Of a DNA stretch of 64,000 bases, positions 17,251-25,087 are shown piece by piece (position 1 is the stretch's first letter; every line of letters begins with the position of its first letter). This DNA is from Desulfuromusa sp. (GTDB lineage: Bacteria > Desulfobacterota > Desulfuromonadia > Desulfuromonadales > Geopsychrobacteraceae): positions 1 to 64,000 of the forward strand of contig JAKIUD010000006.1 in the NCBI GenBank assembly GCA_021647765.1, written 5' to 3'. The notes under the pieces were generated by a model. The model saw only the letters and a program-made list of their open reading frames with translations. It ran no database searches and had not been told where the DNA came from. A program made the translations under genes and the position numbers.

Positions 17251-17345
17251 AAGTTTCCCTTTTGATGTGTCCTAATTATTGTTCTGTGCAATGAAAACAA
17301 CCAATACTCTCTATATCAGTTATGAAACTTAGTTGGCAGCGGTGC

Positions 17346-19097
17346 TTATCGTTTGACAGCTTCCGGCTCACCTTTTTGATTCCAGTTTCGTAATTTGTAG
17401 TATTCCTGGATGAGAGATTTAAAAAAAGCGCGATCCAGCTTTTTCCCTCGCATAAAACCGGCCAGTGATTCTTCATCGAAAAAACGGTTTGGCAAGGTAT
17501 CATCGGTATGCGTACGCCCATTGCGCAAGTTGTATGTTCGAGCCAGATTCGTAATTTTGGCTCCGATGGCACGCAATGAGTCTTCTGTATGTTGATAACC
17601 GGTGGCTGCATTTAAAAGTTCGGCCAGGCGCTTTACCCCTTCAGGCACAAAATCACAAATGACCAGACTGTTGCGTACATTCACATCGTCAATACCCTTT
17701 GCAACAGTTGCAGGAATTTGATCGATGGTGAAACCCTCCTCCATATCGGTATCAAGGCACCAAAGCCGGGTGTGGCTGGCAAAATCCGCGACTGAAAGCA
17801 TCAGGGACATAATCAGCGACCCTTTAGGGTTAACACCGGAGTGCTCCATGCCAAAGGTATTGATGGCAAAGTCGGCACTCCCCTTGCCGATGATTTCAGC
17901 CGCACGCTTTGTTCCATCGCCAAAAATGGCGCCAATGCCTTTTTTTTGAGCCATTAATTGGATTAATTTGTACTGTGCTTCAGCGTTGCCCCAACTTAGA
18001 TCCAGCCCATCCCAGTTGTCCAGCAGCTTTTTCTCATAACATTCCATGGCAAATGAAATCGTAACTCCGACACTAATCGTGTCCATTCCCAAGTCATTGC
18101 ACAGCTCATTGGCCATCGCCACCTTCTTGATATCGTTGACCATGCAGCCAGATCCCAAGTAAGCAGTCGTTTCATATTCAGGCCCCTCAATCTGGTGCCC
18201 GTCAAATGTTGCTATCTTCGAACAACGAATAGCGCAATTAAAACAGGAGGTGTCTTTCCAGTTCAGCTCTTCTTTGGCGGTCTCTGAAGATATCTTCTCA
18301 AAATCATCAAAGCCACACTCCTTAAAATTACGCGCCGGAAGTACCCCGAGCTCTTGACCCCTTCTCACCCAAAGCATAGTCCCCTTTTGCCGTCGATACT
18401 TGACACTGGAATTACTTAAAATATCTTTTGTGAGTTTTTTGTTCAGCTCTCTGAACTTTTCTGCATCGTGGTAATGAACCTTCAACTCACCATCGACAAC
18501 GATGGCTTTTAACATTTTTGAGCCCATTACTGCCCCGGCGCCACCCCTTCCAAACTGTCTGTGCTTGTCCACGCCAATACCGGCCAATTTTGAAAGGTTC
18601 TCACCTGCGATGCCAATGCAGGCAACTCTGGGATCATGGCCGGGATGCTTATCGATGAGCCAGTCATTGACGTAAAAGATCCCTTTTCCCTTTATCTGCT
18701 CAGCGGATTTAAACTCTATTCCTTCCTTGGTTACATACAGGTAGTTCCACGATTTTGCTTTCCCAACAATAACCATGTAATCAAATCCTGCGGCCTTCAA
18801 TTGCGGGCCGAAGTGACCTCCACAATGGGTATCCAGGATTGAATTTGTCAGGGGAGATTTAGTAACGAGAGTGGTGCGGGCACTGGTTTGAATTTCGGAA
18901 CCGGTAAAAGGACCGTTAACAAATATCAGCGGGTTATCTTCGCCCAGTGCTTCAGGGGCAGGAGCAATCTTGTCAAGAATCGCAAATCCCAGACCTTTCC
19001 CGCCAATATAGTTTTTTACTAACGTCTGGTCTGTGTTGTTTATTTCATACGTTTTGCTGGTTAAATCGATCTTAACCCATCTTCCAGTATAAGACAT
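17346..19097 (-). CDS. Aldehyde:ferredoxin oxidoreductase family enzyme (tungstopterin)
   Basis: 583 residues, slightly shorter than archaeal AOR (~605). The N-terminal domain (GRWVKIDLTSKTYE ... YIGGKGLGFAILD ... FTGSEIQTSARTTL) is diagnostic for the family. The [4Fe-4S] ligands C285-x2-C288-x3-C292 (SCFNCAIRCSK) and C481 (LVICDF) are present, as are the pterin-binding blocks GRGGAGAVMGSK and EYETTAYLGSGC. Oxidises aldehydes to acids with reduction of ferredoxin, probably in the cytoplasm. AAGGTG lies nine bases before the ATG. The Lrp gene is divergent-free (same strand) 114 bases upstream. Substrate unknown; neighbour hom suggests an amino-acid-derived aldehyde. Confidence 0.92.
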   Translation of the reverse strand: MSYTGRWVKIDLTSKTYEINNTDQTLVKNYIGGKGLGFAILDKIAPAPEALGEDNPLIFVNGPFTGSEIQTSARTTLVTKSPLTNSILDTHCGGHFGPQLKAAGFDYMVIVGKAKSWNYLYVTKEGIEFKSAEQIKGKGIFYVNDWLIDKHPGHDPRVACIGIAGENLSKLAGIGVDKHRQFGRGGAGAVMGSKMLKAIVVDGELKVHYHDAEKFRELNKKLTKDILSNSSVKYRRQKGTMLWVRRGQELGVLPARNFKECGFDDFEKISSETAKEELNWKDTSCFNCAIRCSKIATFDGHQIEGPEYETTAYLGSGCMVNDIKKVAMANELCNDLGMDTISVGVTISFAMECYEKKLLDNWDGLDLSWGNAEAQYKLIQLMAQKKGIGAIFGDGTKRAAEIIGKGSADFAINTFGMEHSGVNPKGSLIMSLMLSVADFASHTRLWCLDTDMEEGFTIDQIPATVAKGIDDVNVRNSLVICDFVPEGVKRLAELLNAATGYQHTEDSLRAIGAKITNLARTYNLRNGRTHTDDTLPNRFFDEESLAGFMRGKKLDRAFFKSLIQEYYKLRNWNQKGEPEAVKR

Positions 19098-19211
19098 TTC
19101 TTCAGCACCTTTTATTTTTCTAAGTCGTTAACAGGACTGATTATTACTTATCGTGAATCCCCAAAATGTCTGATTGCGACCGGTTTCCCTGCGGTGCTCT
19201 TCCTCAGGATG

Positions 19212-19697
19212 TCAACTTTCCGGCAAAGGCAGCATCGTTGTCGCTTTTATCTCAGAAAGAACCAAACTGGTCGTGATTTGCATCACATGCGGCAATGTCG
19301 TCAACCTGGATCGAAGAAACTGTTCCAATTCATGTTGGTTTCTAAAGATCGCTTTGATCAGATAGTCAGATTCACCCGTCAAATAGTGACATTCCAGCAC
19401 TTCTGGAAAGCGACAGATCTCTTCTTCAAAGCGGGTCAATACTTCTTCAGAGTGAGCCTGCAGTCGGATTTGAAAAAAACAGATAAACTCCAAGCCCAGT
19501 TTCTCATGATCCAGAAGGGAAACATGCTGCTTAATCACTCCGAGTTTTTTTAGTCGTTTCAAACGGGCATGAGCCGCCGGCTGAGAAAGATTAATTCGAC
19601 GTGCCAATTCATTATTGCTGATGCGGCTGTCTTTCTGGATCTCACGTAAAACTGCCAAGTCTATTCCATCCAATTTTATCTTTTCCGGCGATGTCAT
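19212..19697 (-). CDS. Lrp/AsnC-family transcriptional regulator
   Basis: 161 residues: winged helix (IDLAVLREIQKDSRISNNELARRINLSQPAAHARLKRLKKLGVI, ~11-55) and a RAM/ACT-like ligand domain (HYLTGESDYLIKAIFRNQHELEQF). Such proteins usually sense amino acids. It precedes the AOR and hom genes on the same strand, so it is the likely local regulator of both. The ligand and targets are inferred only from position. Confidence 0.9.
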   Translation of the reverse strand: MTSPEKIKLDGIDLAVLREIQKDSRISNNELARRINLSQPAAHARLKRLKKLGVIKQHVSLLDHEKLGLEFICFFQIRLQAHSEEVLTRFEEEICRFPEVLECHYLTGESDYLIKAIFRNQHELEQFLRSRLTTLPHVMQITTSLVLSEIKATTMLPLPES

Positions 19698-20123
19698 TCT
19701 GACTCCTGATCGTAGTTATTCTTCCACGTTTAGTAAGAAAATAGAATGATGTTTTGTATGATAGCCAATAAAGGAAATAATTAAAACCAAACTCAACAAA
19801 TTGTTTTTAAAGTTCAAAATACTGATATTAGGGGTCTTGCGGAATGGAAGAATTCAAAGTTTATTAAAAGAGGATTTTGCAATCTATTTGCTTGACATTC
19901 AGCAGTTCCCGATGAGCCCAGTCTCATTCGGTTTTTTTTCCTATTTTAATGTTTCGGGGTGAAATAATCAGGTTTCATCCCGAGAAAACTCAGCAGTGTC
20001 CGGTTAGAAAGTTGCATAAGCCCCATAATCGAGATCAACAAACCCCGGAGGGGCTAAACTGCCATAAACAGTGGCATAACAAGTAAAAGCTACTGGCGCA
20101 GTTCAAAAACGGCAGGTATCAAC
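19698..20123. other. 426-base spacer with possible IS debris
   Basis: AT-rich promoter side of the Lrp gene, then 19990-20090, where TGTCCGGTTAGAAAGTTGC (20001 region) and a CCCCGGAGGGG stem occur. TGTCCGGTTAAAGACTTGC recurs near 33711. The shared motif could be the end of a lost mobile element. No gene with a ribosome site was seen. Confidence 0.35.
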
Positions 20124-20381
20124 ATGGGACTGGGAAATAAGTATCTGCAACAACAAGGGCTGTTTGCCCTAAGAGAAGGTTGGATTAAGGTGCATGATCC
20201 TCTAGTTTGCCTTGCAACCGCACATCCTGCCAAATTTGGTGACACTGTGAAGCAAGCAATAGGTCTGGCTCCAACCCTTCCACCTGCTTTTGTCGGATTG
20301 GAAACACGGGAAAAGAGAGTTATAACCATTTCTGCAGACAGAGAACAGATCAAAAACTACATCTCAGCAAATTCTACCTAA
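20124..20381 (+). pseudogene. thrC: C-terminal remnant of threonine synthase
   Basis: An 85-codon frame contains PLVCLATAHPAKFGDTVKQA, which closely matches the C-terminal block of threonine synthase, followed by a charged LETREKR segment and a terminal DREQIKNYI like the family's last helix. The PLP-binding N-terminal ~350 residues are missing, and there is no ribosome site before the ATG. The region upstream carries possible IS debris. I read this as a decayed thrC, of interest because hom lies 3 kb away. It could instead be a diverged small protein. Confidence 0.55.
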
Positions 20382-20397
20382 AACAGTCATATTTTGG

Positions 20398-20425
20398 TTG
20401 CAATCATACTGATCTCTGTTATGAT
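20398..20425 (+). promoter_or_regulatory. Possible promoter of mscS
   Basis: TTGCAA (20398-20403), 16 bases, TATGAT (20420-20425), 75 bases before the mscS start. Reasonable boxes but short spacer. Confidence 0.4.
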
Positions 20426-20500
20426 TCCTAATTAAAATTTCAGCCTTCATTGTGCAGGTTGGAATCTTCTTTGGATGAATATCGACAACAGGAGGACAAA

Positions 20501-21322
20501 ATGGGGGCAATTTCTTCAGACAAAGCAGTAGAACTGGTTCAAAGTTACGGTTTACCAATCGTTTGGGCTATCATCGTTTTTATTGTTGGGCGTATTGTAG
20601 CGCGCATAATTACAAATGTCGTCACAAAAATGATGAACAAGAGCAATATTGATGAGACTCTGGTCAAGTTCACCAGAACTCTCATCTACACGGCATTAAT
20701 GATTTTTGTTATTCTGGCAGCGCTTGGAAAACTGGGCATAGAGACAACCTCCTTTGCAGCAATTCTAGCGGCAGCAGGTTTAGCCATCGGCCTTTCATTG
20801 CAGGGAACCTTGGGAAACTTTGCTGCCGGATTTATGCTGATTTTATTCCGTCCTTTCAAGGTTGGTGATTTTGTTGAAGCAGGTGGTGTCTCTGGTGTTA
20901 TTGAAGAAATTCAGATTTTCAGTACAAAAATGAGATCTGGTGACAACAAGGAAATTACTGTTCCTAATGGTCAGATTATTGGTAGCACGATCACCAACTA
21001 TTCAGCCAAAGAAACCCGCCGGGTCGATCTGGTCATTGGCGTTGGCTACGATGATGATCTGAAGAAAGTCCGGTCAGTCCTTGAAGATATCCTCACTAAG
21101 GATGAGCGAGTCTTAAAAGATCCTGCACCAACGATTGGTGTTTCAGAACTTGCAGACAGCAGTGTCAACTTTGTCGTCCGCCCATGGGTTAAGAGTGGTG
21201 ACTATTGGCCAGTTTTATTTGAAACCCTGGAAACGGTCAAAATACGCTTTGACGCTGAAGGGATTTCTATTCCCTACCCACAGCAAGACTTACATATTGT
21301 TAAGGAAGAATCAGCAGCCTGA
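20501..21322 (+). CDS. mscS: Small-conductance mechanosensitive channel
   Basis: Releases solutes on hypo-osmotic shock. 273 residues: TM1/TM2, the pore-lining TM3 with Ala/Gly packing (FAAILAAAGLAIGLSLQGTLGNFAAGF), then the beta domain (FRPFKVGDFVEAGGVSGVIEEIQIFST, VPNGQIIGSTITNYS) and the alpha/beta C-terminal domain ending FPYPQQD-like. An upstream in-frame ATG (20450) exists, but ATG 20501 follows AGGAGG at ideal spacing and gives the E. coli-like N-terminus. Monocistronic with terminator at 21342. Confidence 0.95.
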   Translation: MGAISSDKAVELVQSYGLPIVWAIIVFIVGRIVARIITNVVTKMMNKSNIDETLVKFTRTLIYTALMIFVILAALGKLGIETTSFAAILAAAGLAIGLSLQGTLGNFAAGFMLILFRPFKVGDFVEAGGVSGVIEEIQIFSTKMRSGDNKEITVPNGQIIGSTITNYSAKETRRVDLVIGVGYDDDLKKVRSVLEDILTKDERVLKDPAPTIGVSELADSSVNFVVRPWVKSGDYWPVLFETLETVKIRFDAEGISIPYPQQDLHIVKEESAA

Positions 21323-21341
21323 TCCTTTCATGTTGCTGTAT

Positions 21342-21376
21342 ACAAAAAAAGCCTCCGAGAAATTCCGGAGGCTTTT
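21342..21376. terminator. Bidirectional terminator between mscS and glnA
   Basis: ACAAAAAAAGCCTCCG and CCGGAGGCTTTTTTGT form a near-perfect stem around a seven-base loop. T-runs on both strands let it end mscS (+) and glnA (-). Confidence 0.9.
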
Positions 21377-21391
21377 TTGTATTTACGACTC

Positions 21392-21517
21392 GATGGCCAA
21401 GTAAAAATTTCGGCATATAAGGCTTGGTGTTTTTTCTGGGGTAAAGACATACATCGGTATGTCGAGATCCTGAGAAAATACTGTAACGCAGCAGGCCGGA
21501 TATTTTACGACGCCAAA
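21392..21517. repeat. Full-length palindromic repeat, family 1
   Basis: Second complete copy of the 6916-7027 element: ends CGATGGCCAAGTAAAAA and TTTTACGACGCCA in inverted orientation, and the central GACATAC/GTATGTC palindrome at 21446-21463 followed by GAGATCCTGAGAAAA. It abuts the glnA stop codon (21519) and lies between that stop and the terminator. Confidence 0.7.
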
Positions 21518-21518
21518 A

Positions 21519-22928
21519 TTAGCAATCAAAATACAGAGCAAACTCTTCGGGACAAGGGCGCATCCGCACTGGATCAATTTCAGCCTCACGCTTATAACTA
21601 ACCCACATATCAATAACATCTTCGGTAAAGACGTCGCCTTTGAGCAAGAAGGCAAAATCTTTTTCCAGATGATCCAAGGCGTCTTCAAGGGACGTTGCAA
21701 CTGTCGGAATATTTTTTAGTTCCTCTGGCGATAAGCCATAGATATCCTTATCAAGAGGTTGACCCGGATCAATCTTGTTCTCAATACCATCCAACCCTGC
21801 CATCATTTGAGCAGCAAAGGCCATGTAGCCATTGGCGGAAGCATCAGGGGTACGATATTCAATCCGCCTGCCATTGTCGCTGCTGGCAACTGGAATCCGC
21901 AGCGATGCAGAACGATTGCGGTTGGAATATGCCAGATTAATCGGCGCTTCAAAACCTGGAACCAAACGCTTATAGGAGTTGGTTGTCGGGTTAGTAAAAG
22001 CGCATAGCGCTTTAGCGTGCTTGATGATACCACCAATGTAGTACATTGCAGTTTTAGACAATCCACCATAACCGTCACCAGCGAACAAATTTTTGCCATT
22101 TTTCCAAAGTGACTGATGACAATGCATCCCAGAACCATTGTCGTTAAATATTGGTTTAGGCATAAAAGTAACTGTTTTCCCGTTGCGGCGAGCGACATTC
22201 TTAACGATATACTTGAACCATTTCAGGGTGTCTCCCATCATCAGCAGGGAATTAAACCTGATGCCAATTTCATTTTGACCACCAGTAGAAACTTCGTGAT
22301 GGACGACCTCAACGACAATATCGACACTTTTTAACACCTGTACGATTTCGTTACGAAGATCGACATGTGAGTCCGTGGGGGCACAAGGGAAGTAACCCTC
22401 TTTGTGGCGTGGTTTGTAGCCAAGGTTCGGGAATTCCTCACGCCCGGTATTCCAGGCACCCTCAATTGAATCAACCGAATAAAATGATTCATTGGCACTG
22501 GAAGCATAACGGACATCATCAAAAACAAAGAATTCCGCTTCGGGACCAAAGTAAGCAGTATCAGCAATCCCGGTAGACTTCAGATAGGCTTCTGCTTTTT
22601 TAGCAATAAAACGGGGATCACGACTGTAACCTTCACGGGTAATCGGATCCATAATGTCGCAGATAAGGCTTAAAGTTGTAACCTGAATAAATGGATCAAT
22701 TTTAGCGGTTGCTGGGTCAGGAACCAAGAGCATGTCAGAATTGTGAATTGGTTGCCAGCCGCGGATTGAAGAACCGTCAAAACCTATTCCATCCTCAAAG
22801 GTATCTTCACTAAACTGATCAATTGGGGCACTAAAATGCTGCCAGATACCGATAAAATCCAAAAATTTGAAATCAACCATCTGACAACCATTCTCTTCTG
22901 CAAACTTGATTACATCACTTGGGGTCAT
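21519..22928 (-). CDS. glnA: Glutamine synthetase type I
   Basis: ATP-dependent glutamate plus ammonia to glutamine; dodecamer. 469 residues, the standard GSI-beta size. Visible blocks: DGSSIRGW near 50, EAEFFVFD (Mg site), VEVVHHEVSTGGQNEIG, the NGSGMHCHQSLW loop, and NRSASLRIPVAS. Tyr397 in KDIYGLSPEE is the adenylylation site, at exactly the E. coli position, so adenylyl-transferase (GlnE) control is expected. Follows glnB by 70 bases on the same strand; probably a glnBA operon under nitrogen control. Confidence 0.97.
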   Translation of the reverse strand: MTPSDVIKFAEENGCQMVDFKFLDFIGIWQHFSAPIDQFSEDTFEDGIGFDGSSIRGWQPIHNSDMLLVPDPATAKIDPFIQVTTLSLICDIMDPITREGYSRDPRFIAKKAEAYLKSTGIADTAYFGPEAEFFVFDDVRYASSANESFYSVDSIEGAWNTGREEFPNLGYKPRHKEGYFPCAPTDSHVDLRNEIVQVLKSVDIVVEVVHHEVSTGGQNEIGIRFNSLLMMGDTLKWFKYIVKNVARRNGKTVTFMPKPIFNDNGSGMHCHQSLWKNGKNLFAGDGYGGLSKTAMYYIGGIIKHAKALCAFTNPTTNSYKRLVPGFEAPINLAYSNRNRSASLRIPVASSDNGRRIEYRTPDASANGYMAFAAQMMAGLDGIENKIDPGQPLDKDIYGLSPEELKNIPTVATSLEDALDHLEKDFAFLLKGDVFTEDVIDMWVSYKREAEIDPVRMRPCPEEFALYFDC

Positions 22929-22998
22929 CTTTGCTTTCTCCTTTAACAGTTTAAAATTATCATTAGAAAATCAATTAAAACAGCGGAAATGAGCTTCT

Positions 22999-23337
22999 TT
23001 AAATAGCGTCTTCACCACGTTCTCCAGTACGAATCCGCACAACTTCATCAATTGGAGTCACAAATATTTTACCATCACCAATACGACCGGTCTTTGCTGC
23101 TTCGGCAATTGTATCAACAACTTTAGAGACTATCTCGTCAGAAACAATAATCTCCATCTTAATTTTTGGAATAAAATCCACAACATATTCAGCACCACGA
23201 TAGAGTTCAGTATGCCCTTTTTGGCGACCAAATCCTTTAACTTCGCTGACAGTAATCCCCTGGATACCAATTTCATTCAACGCCTCTTTCACCTCATCGA
23301 GTTTAAATGGCTTGATGATCGCTTCAATTTTCCGCAT
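22999..23337 (-). CDS. glnB: Nitrogen regulatory protein P-II
   Basis: Trimeric signal protein sensing 2-oxoglutarate and ATP/ADP. Starting at ATG 23337 (AGGAGG nine bases upstream) gives 112 residues and puts the uridylylation Tyr exactly at 51 in ELYRGAEYVVDF; an alternative TTG at 23343 shifts it. T-loop, the B-loop TGRIGDGKIFV and the C-terminal VRIRTGERGEDAI are intact. GlnB rather than GlnK judged by glnA linkage and absence of amtB. Upstream are a sigma-54-type promoter and a palindrome. Confidence 0.96.
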   Translation of the reverse strand: MRKIEAIIKPFKLDEVKEALNEIGIQGITVSEVKGFGRQKGHTELYRGAEYVVDFIPKIKMEIIVSDEIVSKVVDTIAEAAKTGRIGDGKIFVTPIDEVVRIRTGERGEDAI

Positions 23338-23400
23338 TGACAAATTCCTCCTCTTTCAACTTTAAGATTAAATCTCTTTTGCGTTATTCAACAGGATGTT

Positions 23401-23416
23401 AGCAAAGAGTAAGCCA
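23401..23416 (-). promoter_or_regulatory. Sigma-54 (RpoN) type promoter for glnBA
   Basis: Read on the minus strand the segment is TGGCTTACTCTTTGCT, with the invariant GG and GC exactly 10 bases apart and the -12 TTGC(T) intact; the -24 box keeps TGGC but lacks the ACG. It is 64 bases upstream of the glnB ATG. Nitrogen control through sigma-54 is usual for glnB/glnA. Confidence 0.6.
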
Positions 23417-23425
23417 GAACTAAAC

Positions 23426-23450
23426 AACTATGCACAGAAAGTACATAGTT
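23426..23450. promoter_or_regulatory. Palindromic site just upstream of the glnB sigma-54 promoter
   Basis: AACTATG (23426-23432) and CATAGTT (23444-23450) form a perfect 7-bp inverted repeat with an 11-base centre that contains GCAC...GTAC, loosely like an NtrC half-site pair. Its centre lies near -47 relative to the predicted start, close for an enhancer, so repression or an overlapping regulator is possible. Confidence 0.45.
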
Positions 23451-23466
23451 TTGACTAGGAGCCGAC

Positions 23467-23610
23467 CCGAGAATACAAAAGCCTACTGCGCAACCATCTA
23501 ATCGGTTCATATTTCCGTGCGTTTTCGACAAATAGCGGTGCTATTCGCTCTCAAACTTACGAAAATCTGTCCTCGGCCAGCCAATTTCTCGCTACGCCAC
23601 GTATTCTCGG
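23467..23610. other. Structured noncoding element with 10-bp terminal inverted repeats
   Basis: CCGAGAATAC at 23467-23476 is matched exactly by GTATTCTCGG at 23601-23610. Inside, TTTTCG...CGAAAA encloses a tight AATAGC-GGT-GCTATT hairpin. There is no open frame. It fills the glnB-rlmD spacer (422 bases). Either a short mobile repeat or a structured transcript; the rest of the spacer shows nothing else. Confidence 0.5.
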
Positions 23611-23759
23611 ACAGACCTCCAGCATGATACAACAATAAAAAGTCTCACATGGTTAATAGTAACAGTAAATCGCTATCTCTACATACTTTTTATAAATCGG
23701 GTCAGACTGGGTGCACAAAAGAAGGTCAAACTGATTTAAAATTGCACAAAAAAGCGGCC

Positions 23760-25085
23760 TTAATATTTTTGAAAACGATATTGAAGCAGACTGACACTCT
23801 CACAGTGGTGGGTCTGTGGAAACATATCAAAAGGCTGACTGGAGAGCAAATCGTAGCCACCTGTGATCAATATATTTAAATCACGAGCCAGAGTTTGTGG
23901 ATCACAAGAAACATAGAGAACCGTATTAACAGGTTTTTCCAGCAACTCATGCATTGTAACCACAGCACCACTGCGTGGAGGATCAAGGATCAGCAAGTCG
24001 ATAGGTTGTTGTTGCAGAAAAAAGCTCAAAGCCACTTCTGCAGATTTTTTATAAAAATCAACATTTTCAATTTTATTCCGATGTTTATTCTTATGCGCCA
24101 TTTTAATCGAAATAGCAGATTCTTCAATACCGATCACGTATTTTGCTTGCCGAGCCAAAGGAAAAGAAAAATTTCCCATTCCACAGTAGAGATCGAGTAC
24201 CTGCTCATGACCAGTCAGTTCTGCCAGATTCAGGATTGTTTTGACCAGAGAGCGGTTTTGTTCTAGATTGATCTGGGCGAAACCACCAGCTGCATACTCC
24301 AATTCAATTGATGGATAATCAACTTTTATAGATAAAGCACCATCCCCTTGAACGTTCACTAATTTGTTTTTTGACCCGGTCTTAATAAACAAATCTGCCG
24401 TTATCTTTATGCCACTAATCAGATCAGCAAAATCGGTCAAATCACGACCAGAGTAATGGATAATTGCCATGCATTTGCCATTGTCATCAACAGCAAGATC
24501 GATCTGATAAATCTGACTGGCGTAAACCGTAGAATTAATAATGTTGCGCAGTTGTGTCAGAAGCTTGTTTAATTCAGGAGCAATGATTGGGCAGTGTTTT
24601 ATGGAGACAACAAAGTGGCTTTTGGGTCGATAAAAACCGGTAACAAACCCGGCAGCAGAATTGTAACATTTAACCTGCACCCGACTGCGATAATTCCACT
24701 CATCCTCGGCAGGAACAATCGCTGATATTTTATCCGGATCGATACCACACTGTCGACTCAGAGATTCACGAAAAAGGGACTCTTTGCACCACAACTGTTC
24801 CGGGTAAGAAAGGTGTTGCCATTGGCAACCACCACAATCTCCAGCAACCGGGCATGGCGGCTGCCGCCGCACTGGAGACGGTTGGATAATTTCACTGATT
24901 TCAGCTTCCAGAAAATTCTTTTTGACCTTATTTATCCGGCAGGCAACAACATCACCAACTGCCGTATGCGCAATAAAGACAACCCGTCCCTGGTGACGTG
25001 CCAAGCCTGCCCCACCGTTTACCATGGTTTCCACAGTCAGCGGTGAGATAATTTCACCAACTTTGTATCGTTCCTTCACAGACAA
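23760..25085 (-). CDS. rlmD: RlmD/TrmA-family 23S rRNA (uracil-5-)-methyltransferase
   Basis: SAM-dependent m5U methyltransferase, 441 residues. N-terminal TRAM-type domain (VNGGAGLARHQGRVVFI), the [4Fe-4S] cysteines CPVAGDCGGCQWQHL, SAM motif DLYCGMGNFSFPLA, LDPPRSGA and the catalytic Cys in YVSCDPQTLARDL. RlmD (U1939) is the commonest assignment for a protein with this Fe-S motif, but RlmCD-like specificity is possible. The frame opens with TTG at 25085, two bases after the lysA stop region, with AGGG upstream; GTG at 25079 is an alternative. Confidence 0.88.
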   Translation of the reverse strand: MSVKERYKVGEIISPLTVETMVNGGAGLARHQGRVVFIAHTAVGDVVACRINKVKKNFLEAEISEIIQPSPVRRQPPCPVAGDCGGCQWQHLSYPEQLWCKESLFRESLSRQCGIDPDKISAIVPAEDEWNYRSRVQVKCYNSAAGFVTGFYRPKSHFVVSIKHCPIIAPELNKLLTQLRNIINSTVYASQIYQIDLAVDDNGKCMAIIHYSGRDLTDFADLISGIKITADLFIKTGSKNKLVNVQGDGALSIKVDYPSIELEYAAGGFAQINLEQNRSLVKTILNLAELTGHEQVLDLYCGMGNFSFPLARQAKYVIGIEESAISIKMAHKNKHRNKIENVDFYKKSAEVALSFFLQQQPIDLLILDPPRSGAVVTMHELLEKPVNTVLYVSCDPQTLARDLNILITGGYDLLSSQPFDMFPQTHHCESVSLLQYRFQKY

Positions 25086-25087
25086 GA

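Noticed and set aside
23467..23610. CRISPR or attachment site
   Set aside because: Only one copy of each end, no spacer periodicity and no cas or integrase genes.
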